NCBI RefSeq assembly: GCF_029625215.1
Contig: NZ_CP121197.1
Span: 4,092,001 to 4,156,000 of the forward strand
Direction of reading: 5' to 3'
Source of the DNA: Aurantibacillus circumpalustris
Lineage (GTDB): Bacteria; Bacteroidota; Bacteroidia; B-17B0; Aurantibacillaceae
DNA length: 64,000 bases
Positions 56,919 to 64,000 of the stretch are shown here, in pieces. The notes under the pieces were generated by a model. The model was not told the DNA's origin. It saw only the letters and a list, made by a program, of their open reading frames with translations, and did not search any database. How positions within the stretch are numbered: position 1 is the first letter of the stretch; each line of letters opens with the position of its first letter. The position numbers and the translations under genes are program-made.

Positions 56919-57462
56919 CAGTAAGTTTTAAATTGGATATGGTTGTTTTGAATGATAAAAATGTGCTGTGCTCATCAATCTGAATTAATTCATAATTGAT
57001 TTTTTCTTTTGTTTTCTTCGAAATATCAAGTAAACTCATTAGTAATGGATTTTGATTTACCAATTCTTTGGTAACTAATTCGCTATAAAACTTGGTTTTT
57101 ACTTCTTCTGTTTCAAGGCTATTCACAATGTTTAATAACTCTTGTATTTTAGAAGTTTCAGAAGATTTCATGGAAGTTCCAAGATGCACGGTATATTGAT
57201 CGTTGTTCTTACCAATCAAAAAGATGTTATCACCTGCAAGATCATTACTTTGTTCAATACGCGATAAATTTTGCGCGCATTCAATCATAAAATGAAAAAT
57301 CTTTTTCTTAATACTTCCATCAATCTCCAAACTGGAAAGCTTTTTATCGGTAATGTTTAAAAGCGAAAGCAATAAGCTTTGATTAAAACTTCCCATAATC
57401 GACATCACAAACTGTTGTGATACCATTCTATCGTAAATGTTTTTTGTTAAATCTATATTCAT
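56902..57462 (-). CDS. SiaB family paralogue lacking the glycine box (possible pseudokinase)
   Basis: 186 residues, same fold and length as the next gene (FNQSLLLSLLNITDKKLSSL; N-box region MIECAQNLSRIEQ). Where the intact copy has EVGGAGLGFIDM, this one reads VNQNPLLMSLLDISKKTKEK, without the GxGxG residues needed to hold ATP. The N-box asparagine remains. It may be an inactive partner or a regulator of the kinase. Spacing to the phosphatase gene is two bases. Confidence 0.82.
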   Translation of the reverse strand: MNIDLTKNIYDRMVSQQFVMSIMGSFNQSLLLSLLNITDKKLSSLEIDGSIKKKIFHFMIECAQNLSRIEQSNDLAGDNIFLIGKNNDQYTVHLGTSMKSSETSKIQELLNIVNSLETEEVKTKFYSELVTKELVNQNPLLMSLLDISKKTKEKINYELIQIDEHSTFLSFKTTISNLKLTDGIYN

Positions 57463-57464
57463 TG

Positions 57465-58451
57465 TTAAAAATTTAGTCCCATAATTAAAATGTCATCAAC
57501 TTGTTTATTGGTGCCCTTCCACTCGTTGAGATAAGTATATAAGGTTGATTTAAAATCTTGCATCGACAGGCTTGCATTTTGCTCCATAAATGTTTTTAAA
57601 TTGCGTGTCATTAGTTTCCTTTTTTCTGGACCTCCAGTTTGATCAGGTAATCCATCTGTAAATAAAAATATGGAATCACCTTTTTGGTAAGTAATCGTAT
57701 GATCGGTAAAAGAGTTTAAGCCTTTATAATGCATTCCACCAATAGGAAATTTATCCCCACCAATTACTTCAACACTTCCATTTCTTAAAAAGAAAAGCGG
57801 ACGGTGAGCCCCACTAAAAGTAACTTCACCTTTTTTCTTGTCAATGCAACAAAGCCCAATGTCCATGCCATCGTTAGAATTTCCGTCAGAAGAATCTTGT
57901 TTTAATGTTTTTACAACCGATTCGTGTAAACGTCTTAGTATTACTGATGGTTTTAATAGTTTACCGTCATTCGTAATATCATTTAATAATAAATTACCAA
58001 TCATCGACATCATTGCACCTGGAACTCCATGCCCTGTGCAATCAACTGCTGCCAAATACAAAAAGTCGCCTGTTTCATATAACCATGGGAAATCTCCGCT
58101 AATCACATCTTTAGGAAGGTAAAGAATGAAGCTATTTGGATTATATGTTAACAGATCCTGTTCTGTAGGGTTAATTGCTAATTGAATTTTGCGTGAATAA
58201 TTAATACTTTCTGTAATACGTTTATTTTGACTTTCTACAATTTGTCTTGTATTATTTAACTCGCCTAAGGTTTCAGTGAGCTTTTTTTTCATTTCTCTTT
58301 CACGCCAAGTAGCTGAAATCAAATGATTGTTAGTTTCTTCTAGTTCAGTAAAATATAATTTTAGACCGTTTAATTCGGTTTTTAAGCTCTCATTCTCTTT
58401 TTGGAGCAAATTGAACTGATCTGAGGGTATTTCTTGTATTTCCTTTTCCAT
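57465..58451 (-). CDS. SiaA-like SpoIIE/PP2C phosphatase, cytoplasmic
   Basis: 328 residues. An N-terminal coiled coil (about 15-90) contains no membrane segment. The SpoIIE domain follows: SINYSRKIQLAINPTEQDLL, KDVISGDFPWLYETGDFLYL, AAVDCTGHGVPGAMMSMIG, NDGMDIGLCCID, IFLFTDGLPDQTGG. All metal-binding aspartates are present. In Pseudomonas, SiaA is membrane-bound with a sensor domain; this version lacks it, so its input must come from elsewhere, perhaps from the divergent hybrid kinase. It is the first gene of the operon. Confidence 0.9.
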   Translation of the reverse strand: MEKEIQEIPSDQFNLLQKENESLKTELNGLKLYFTELEETNNHLISATWREREMKKKLTETLGELNNTRQIVESQNKRITESINYSRKIQLAINPTEQDLLTYNPNSFILYLPKDVISGDFPWLYETGDFLYLAAVDCTGHGVPGAMMSMIGNLLLNDITNDGKLLKPSVILRRLHESVVKTLKQDSSDGNSNDGMDIGLCCIDKKKGEVTFSGAHRPLFFLRNGSVEVIGGDKFPIGGMHYKGLNSFTDHTITYQKGDSIFLFTDGLPDQTGGPEKRKLMTRNLKTFMEQNASLSMQDFKSTLYTYLNEWKGTNKQVDDILIMGLNF

Positions 58452-58462
58452 AATTCTGGTTA

Positions 58463-58470
58463 CAAAATTA
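58463..58470 (-). promoter_or_regulatory. Predicted -7 element of the Sia-type operon
   Basis: TAATTTTG on the minus strand matches TAnnTTTG exactly and ends 11 bases before the start codon at 58451, so the leader is very short. Confidence 0.5.
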
Positions 58471-58574
58471 GGTCAGCAATAGCCGGTGGCGCTAAGGGTT
58501 GTTTCTAAAAAAACTAAGGGTTTTATTTAGTGTAAAATAGGTGTTTCCAGTGATCTCAAAAGTCATTATTTACG

Positions 58575-58582
58575 TACCTTTG
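58575..58582 (+). promoter_or_regulatory. Predicted -7 element of the hybrid kinase gene
   Basis: TACCTTTG matches TAnnTTTG exactly. Transcription would begin near 58589 and give a leader of about 40 bases to the ATG at 58631. It is divergent from the Sia-type operon promoter with about 105 bases between the two boxes. Confidence 0.5.
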
Positions 58583-58630
58583 GTTCATTAAATAAAGCAG
58601 AATCAACCATTTAATTAATTAAAGAAGCGT

Positions 58631-61600
58631 ATGCCCTCACCGAGCAAACTGAAAGAAAAACAGACACTCTTATTTGAGATTACATCAAAGTACATTGATT
58701 CGCACTTTGATGAAATCCCCTTGCAAAGCATGTGCGATGACATGCATAAACTTTCTGACGCATCCTATGCAATTTTAAATCTCATCTCTCCTTCGGAAAC
58801 AAGTATCAAAACGCTTGCTATTTCTGGAATTAAAAAGAACATAAAAAAAGTAATAGACCATTTAGGTTTAAATTTAATTGGAAAGGAGTGGGATCTTCCA
58901 CCAATTGAACTTGAGAAAATGAAGAATACCACCATTGTAAAGCTTGGTGAGTTAGAAGACACAAATACCTTTTTTAAGAAAAAATTTACCTCTCTTTTCA
59001 AGCACGCATTAAACATTGGTGATGTTTACCGAATTGGACTAAAAAACCAAGATAAAGTAATAGGCACTGTAGCTCTTATTATGGAGCGAAACGCTCAAGT
59101 TGAATACACTGAAATTATTGAACTGTATGCCAAACTACTAGGCAGTGTAATTTTCAGGATGGAAAAAGAAAAAGAACTAAACGAAGAAAAACTTAAACTC
59201 AAAATCGTTTCCGAAAACTCACCAAATCTTTTGCAACTTGTAACGAGAGACAGAAAAATACAATTCGTTAACAAAACAAACTTGTATAAAATTACCGATG
59301 TAGTTGGTAAGGATATTCTTGATTTTGTTCCAAGCACCTATCAAGTTAATTTTAAAAAATTATTATCCGAAGCATTTGAAAGCAAAAAAATCGTCAAAGG
59401 AAAAATGGTTGCCTGGGGAAAAGATAATCCAGAAACTCATTACGATCTGCAATTTATACCCTTAATTGTAAACAATGAGGTGACTTCTGTTTATATAATT
59501 TCGACTGATATTACCGAAAATGAAAATTTAATAGCTGAATTAAGCAATCAAAAAAACATCTTTGAACAGGCTGGCCATCTTACTAAATTTGGAAGTTGGG
59601 AGTTAGATTTAGAAACCAACACAATTATCACTAGTGAGGCGCTTGCTGATATCTACGGTATTAAAAGAGGTCGGAAATCTTCCTTTGAAGAAATTTTCGC
59701 CACCTTTTTAGCAGAAGACCGTGAAATTCTTACCAACAAAATGCTAAATGCCATTGATCTCGGTGAAGGTTTTTCTTACCAAGCCTTGCAAAATACCTAC
59801 GATGGAAAGCAAAAATGGCTCAGTCACACATCTAAACCAAAATACGAAAACAATAAAATTGTGGGTCTTTATGGCACCACGCAAGATATCACGGAATTTA
59901 AAATATTAACGGATGCACAAATTGTAACTAGCAATCAACTTTCGCAATTTCAATTTGCACTTAACGAAGCCAGTATTATCTCTAAGACAGATGAAAATGA
60001 AGTAATCACCTTTGTAAACCGAAATTTTGAAACTATTAGCGGATTTACTTCTGATGAAATGATTGGAAAAACCCATCAACTAATTAATGCTAACTATCAC
60101 CCTGACTCATTTTGGAATGACCGCTATAATATTATCACGAAAGGCAAAGTTTGGCGTAGTGAAATAAAGAACAGAGCAAAGGATGGTAGCTATTTTTGGA
60201 CCGATACATTTGTAATTCCAATAAAAAATCCAGTCGGAGTAGTTGTTGAATATTTATTTATTCGTAATAATATCACCGAAAAAAAACAAAACGAATTTGA
60301 ATTAACTCTTATTAAGAACCGATTAGACAATGTTCTTACTTCTATTGATGATGCTATCTGGTCCATTAGTTTATCTCAATCAGAAATGCTGTATTTAAAT
60401 TCAGCAGGTGAAAAACTTTTCGGATATACTTTAAAAGAATTTAACACCAATAAAACTTTATGGCAAGATCTCTATCAGCCAGAAGACATTCAGCTAAGAT
60501 ATCTAAAACGCGCAGAGTTATTTGACAAGGGTTATTGCGAGTTTGAACAGAATTCAAGATTAGCAGATGGTAGGGATATTTTTTCTTACGTAAGGGTTTG
60601 GTTAATACGTGATAACAAAGGGAATCCTTCGAGAATAAATGGCGTTACTTCTGATATTACTGCGCGCAAAATGGCAGAAAGAGAATTAGAGAAAAACAAT
60701 CGGCTCTATGAAAAATTAATTTATCAAATACCTGGACTCATTTTTCAGTTTCGAATGAAACCAGACGGTAGCTCCAATTTTATGTATTTAAGCCAAAAGT
60801 TTAAAACACTTCTTGGAATCGAAACGGATGGTCTTTTAGAAAATGCAGCAGAAGCATGGAGCAAAGTTCACAAGGATGATTATCAGAATATGCTACAAAG
60901 TTTTCAAGAATCTGCGCAAACACTTCAAAATTTAAATATTGAATTTAGAATTAACCATCCCGATCACCTAGTTCCTGTTTGGAGAGGAATTCAGGCTACT
61001 CCAGAACTACAATCTGATAATTCAATAATTTGGTACGGCTACATTTCGAGCATCGAATCTCAAAAAAATTATGAACTTAAATTATTAACAGCACAGAAAG
61101 AAGCTAAACACTCCAATGATTTTACCAAAAAAATAATACGGCAAATACCTGGAACCGTTTTTCAACTAAAAATTTCGAAAGAAGGCGACAGTGAATTTCT
61201 ATTCTTAAGTGATTTGATAATGCCTTCATCTGAAAATCATTTCAGTGAAATGCCGCATCTAAGCAATATTTTTGATTTAATTCATCCTGAGGATAGAAAC
61301 AGTCTGCTAATCATACTTGATAAATCAACACGCAATCTAATTCCTATTAATATGGAAATGCGTATGAAAACAAGATTCAGTGAAGAATACTCATGGAAAT
61401 TACTTCAAGCAAGTCCTGAAAAAGACAATGAGGAGAATATCATTTTCTACGGTTATCTTGGCGAAATTGAAGAGATGAAGAAAGCTCAGTTAAAAACGAT
61501 AGAAGCCAAAGAAGAAGCTGAGAGAGCCAACAAAGCCAAAACAGAATTTTTGGCAAACATGAGTCACGAAATACGTACACCAATGAATGCTGTACTTGGA

Positions 61601-62986
61601 TTCTCTGAACTTTTAAAGGGCAATACCATTGGTCCAAAATACGAAGGCTATCTTGATGGTATTTTATCAGGCGGTAAAAATTTGCTTTCACTCATTGATG
61701 ATATTTTAGACCTCTCCAAAATTGAGGCGGGTCAAATGAGCATTCAAAATGTTTTGGTAAATCTTGAAAAGCTTTGTGAAGAATTCAGACAGTTATTTAA
61801 TCAAAAAGCTAAAGAAAAAAACATTGCATTTATTATTGATATTGAGAAAGATTTACCAAAAAACATTCTAATAGACGAAACACGCATTCGCCAAATTCTA
61901 TTTAATTTGGTTGGTAACGCCTTTAAATTCACACATTCGGGCTCTGTAAGACTTTCTATTTTCATGCAAGAAAATGCATTAAATTCTTTATCACATTCCA
62001 TTACCTTTAAAGTTACCGATACGGGTATTGGAATTCCAGAAAGTCAACACCAACTAATTTTTGACTCTTTTAAACAGCAAGATGGACAAAGCAATCGCAA
62101 ATATGGTGGAACAGGTTTAGGTTTATCAATTACTAAAAGATTAGTAGATATGATGGACGGAACCATACATTTAGAGAGTAGTCCTGGCCAAGGTGCTTCT
62201 TTTTCAGTAACTATTCATAATCTAGAAGTAGATTTTGCTGATGAGAAGCAACAAATTGCAGAGCCAGCTCCATCTTTTCTTTATCGCTTCAATGGTCAAA
62301 AAATACTTTTGGTTGAAGATGTAGAATCTAATAGAGAAATAATAAAAGGTTTTTTAGAGCCTTTAAATCTTGAGATAAATTTTGTTGAAAATGGACAAGA
62401 TGCCATAAATAGCTTAAAGAAAAGTCAACCAGACTTAATCCTCATGGATATGATGATGCCAATTATGGACGGCTACACGGCGGTGAAAGTAATACGTGGC
62501 AATTCCCAGTATGATAAAATTCCAATCATTGCAATTACCGCTTCTGCCTTAAAACAAAGTGAACTTGAAATTAGAGAATTATGCAACGATTACTTAAGAA
62601 AGCCCATAAATAAAAATGATTTACTTTTAGTTTTAAGTAATTATTTAGCACACAAAGTTTATAAAGATAAAGCAGATTCACAGTCAAATTTTTCGTCCTC
62701 AAAATTTGATACTTCATCTTTTTCAAAAGAATTTAGAAAAGGACTGAGCTTGAATTTTTCAGACTCATGGCAGAAAGTTTCAACACTCATGAGTATTGAT
62801 GACATAATTAAATTTGCCAACCAACTAAATATATATGCAGGTAACCATCAAAATAAAGATCTTATAAACTATTGTGAGATCCTTCTTGTCTACGCAGAAA
62901 ACTTCGATATTGACAAAATGAATGCGCAATTTTTCGATTTCGGAAGATTTCTAAATGAAACAGCTGATAATATAGATTCGCATTAG
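58631..62986 (+). CDS. Very large multi-PAS hybrid histidine kinase
   Basis: 1451 residues, soluble. It has an N-terminal GAF-like region (about 1-190). About five or six PAS domains follow (for example [60 protein letters not shown]), each with a PAC-type tail. His[21 protein letters not shown] has His979, then HATPase [38 protein letters not shown] receiver follows, [14 protein letters not shown] with phospho-acceptor Asp1273 in [16 protein letters not shown], then a C-terminal helical tail of unknown type. It senses several unknown signals. Divergence from the Sia-type operon suggests it may tune that switch. Confidence 0.92.
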   Translation: MPSPSKLKEKQTLLFEITSKYIDSHFDEIPLQSMCDDMHKLSDASYAILNLISPSETSIKTLAISGIKKNIKKVIDHLGLNLIGKEWDLPPIELEKMKNTTIVKLGELEDTNTFFKKKFTSLFKHALNIGDVYRIGLKNQDKVIGTVALIMERNAQVEYTEIIELYAKLLGSVIFRMEKEKELNEEKLKLKIVSENSPNLLQLVTRDRKIQFVNKTNLYKITDVVGKDILDFVPSTYQVNFKKLLSEAFESKKIVKGKMVAWGKDNPETHYDLQFIPLIVNNEVTSVYIISTDITENENLIAELSNQKNIFEQAGHLTKFGSWELDLETNTIITSEALADIYGIKRGRKSSFEEIFATFLAEDREILTNKMLNAIDLGEGFSYQALQNTYDGKQKWLSHTSKPKYENNKIVGLYGTTQDITEFKILTDAQIVTSNQLSQFQFALNEASIISKTDENEVITFVNRNFETISGFTSDEMIGKTHQLINANYHPDSFWNDRYNIITKGKVWRSEIKNRAKDGSYFWTDTFVIPIKNPVGVVVEYLFIRNNITEKKQNEFELTLIKNRLDNVLTSIDDAIWSISLSQSEMLYLNSAGEKLFGYTLKEFNTNKTLWQDLYQPEDIQLRYLKRAELFDKGYCEFEQNSRLADGRDIFSYVRVWLIRDNKGNPSRINGVTSDITARKMAERELEKNNRLYEKLIYQIPGLIFQFRMKPDGSSNFMYLSQKFKTLLGIETDGLLENAAEAWSKVHKDDYQNMLQSFQESAQTLQNLNIEFRINHPDHLVPVWRGIQATPELQSDNSIIWYGYISSIESQKNYELKLLTAQKEAKHSNDFTKKIIRQIPGTVFQLKISKEGDSEFLFLSDLIMPSSENHFSEMPHLSNIFDLIHPEDRNSLLIILDKSTRNLIPINMEMRMKTRFSEEYSWKLLQASPEKDNEENIIFYGYLGEIEEMKKAQLKTIEAKEEAERANKAKTEFLANMSHEIRTPMNAVLGFSELLKGNTIGPKYEGYLDGILSGGKNLLSLIDDILDLSKIEAGQMSIQNVLVNLEKLCEEFRQLFNQKAKEKNIAFIIDIEKDLPKNILIDETRIRQILFNLVGNAFKFTHSGSVRLSIFMQENALNSLSHSITFKVTDTGIGIPESQHQLIFDSFKQQDGQSNRKYGGTGLGLSITKRLVDMMDGTIHLESSPGQGASFSVTIHNLEVDFADEKQQIAEPAPSFLYRFNGQKILLVEDVESNREIIKGFLEPLNLEINFVENGQDAINSLKKSQPDLILMDMMMPIMDGYTAVKVIRGNSQYDKIPIIAITASALKQSELEIRELCNDYLRKPINKNDLLLVLSNYLAHKVYKDKADSQSNFSSSKFDTSSFSKEFRKGLSLNFSDSWQKVSTLMSIDDIIKFANQLNIYAGNHQNKDLINYCEILLVYAENFDIDKMNAQFFDFGRFLNETADNIDSH

Positions 62987-62989
62987 AAA

Positions 62990-64000
62990 ATGCTAGATAA
63001 TTTAAACATAAATAAAAACAAGCAAAGGGATTTAAAGTATCCTATTGAATTACTTGACCTAATGTCTAAGTATCTAAATTCGGACGAAACAAGTTTCAGT
63101 TTACAAAGCATTTGTGATGACGCCTGCTTTTTATCTAAAGCCTCAAATGCATATATTGCGTTAAAAGAAACCGTAACAAACAATTTAAGGACGGTTGTTT
63201 CAAGCCAAAACCCTTTAAAAAAACAAATTCCATTTTCCAGTGATTTACTGGATAAAATATGGAAGTCAAACAACTTTAATACTAAATCCTCTTGCGAATG
63301 CCAACTCACTTCATTCGTATTTAACACGGAATTTAAAGATTTAGATTTTCCAGATATCACTTTATCTTACATTAATATATATCGAGAAACAACTTATTTT
63401 GGAACAATCCTATTTTTAACAGAAGCAAAGGAAGAAATTCACTTTAAGGAATCACTTGAGTACTTTATAACAACTATTCAAAGAAAAATAATTCATTTTC
63501 GTGTCAATAAATTACCAGAGTATTTGTTTAAGAATGCAGGAATCGGTCCGCAGAAAGATTCTGATTTTATTTTTATTATTGATAAAGATTTCATCGTAAA
63601 TGATAGTAATACATCCACTATTCCCGGATCTCGTAAAAAAATCATTGGCGAATCCATTTTAAATCTGGTCTCAAATAATCTTAGAAATGTATTTTCAACA
63701 TCTGTATTTAAAACCTTTCAAAGTGGTCTTATCGAATACCATGAAATGCCTTTAGGTTCTGGGAATTTTAACGACCCCTTTTATTCGATAAAATTTATTC
63801 CAATAACGGTTAATAAAAGTATAGAAACAATTTGTATTATAGCCACAGATACAGAGCAACCGAAACATTTGCTTCAGGATTTTGTAACCTTGCAACAAGT
63901 GGCAAAAATTGGTTGGTGGGAACTCTTTATGCCTTCCAACAAACTAATCTGGTCTGAAGGTTTATATAATATTTTAGAAATTAGTTATGCAGAACTTGAG
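62990..64000 (+). CDS. Second kinase-like GAF/PAS protein (cut by window end)
   Basis: The frame from the ATG at 62990, three bases after the hybrid kinase stop, stays open to the end of the window. The start PIELLDLMSKYLNSDETSFS, LQSICDDACFLSKASNAYIA parallels the beginning of the hybrid kinase ([20 protein letters not shown]), and later VAKIGWWELFMPSNKLIWSE parallels its [16 protein letters not shown]. It is a paralogue in tandem, probably also ending in a kinase or receiver beyond the window. The two may be cotranscribed. Confidence 0.8.
   Translation, partial: MLDNLNINKNKQRDLKYPIELLDLMSKYLNSDETSFSLQSICDDACFLSKASNAYIALKETVTNNLRTVVSSQNPLKKQIPFSSDLLDKIWKSNNFNTKSSCECQLTSFVFNTEFKDLDFPDITLSYINIYRETTYFGTILFLTEAKEEIHFKESLEYFITTIQRKIIHFRVNKLPEYLFKNAGIGPQKDSDFIFIIDKDFIVNDSNTSTIPGSRKKIIGESILNLVSNNLRNVFSTSVFKTFQSGLIEYHEMPLGSGNFNDPFYSIKFIPITVNKSIETICIIATDTEQPKHLLQDFVTLQQVAKIGWWELFMPSNKLIWSEGLYNILEISYAELE

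Noticed and set aside
62983-63360. Minus-strand frame of 125 codons
   Set aside because: The plus strand here encodes the start of a kinase-like protein with clear similarity to its neighbour.

Overview
The window looks like a low-GC chromosome segment from a member of the Bacteroidota. Three things point there. At least seven secreted proteins end in type IX secretion (T9SS) type A C-terminal signals (FPNP or YPNP start, GxYF-type strands). Promoters fit the Bacteroidota consensus (TTTG, about 20 nt, TAnnTTTG). The gene families are also typical of the phylum (SiaB/SiaC proteins, DUF1566 lipoproteins, the AcrB-TolC fusion). I see no rRNA, tRNA, CRISPR array, intact transposase or phage gene. 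Genus and order cannot be fixed from the sequence alone.

Layout: 1-8000 holds a metallophosphoesterase (cut by the window edge), a secreted zinc protease, a decayed HigA-type antitoxin, an FBH1/UvrD-like helicase, RadC, an MFS exporter and three short ssb genes, two of them a recent tandem duplication. 8000-20000 is accessory DNA: VOC, GNAT, DUF1826, DUF1801 (two), DUF2200, a MazEF-like pair, an RCC1 protein and an arr rifampin ADP-ribosyltransferase. It is punctuated by imperfect palindromes and repeat ends that resemble integron attC sites without an integrase. 20000-27000 has a PAS histidine kinase, a propeller protein, an SGNH/PKD protein and two tandem DUF1566 lipoproteins. 27000-34000 carries oxyR and katG, divergent with a consensus-type OxyR half-site between them, a membrane SpoIIE phosphatase and an OsmC protein. 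34000-40000 is a marR / membrane-fusion-protein / RND-TolC fusion efflux operon. 40000-47000 has a TolB-like protein, a Kelch protein, a doxX / hxlR-LLM-dsbA divergent pair and HU.

The most unusual part is 51876-58451, a tightly packed minus-strand operon: SpoIIE-type phosphatase (SiaA-like), two SiaB-family kinase paralogues, one SiaC, a second SiaC domain fused to an unknown 235-residue domain, and an ABCG-type transporter with an N-terminal TerB-like domain. In Pseudomonas the SiaA/SiaB/SiaC partner switch drives the diguanylate cyclase SiaD. Here no GGDEF gene is present and the last gene is a transporter, so the switch may act on membrane export. One SiaB copy has lost the glycine-rich ATP box. 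A very large PAS hybrid kinase is transcribed divergently from this operon, followed by a second kinase-like gene cut by the window end. Downstream lie a lipoprotein, two secreted hypotheticals and a LamG/T9SS protein that may be its outputs.
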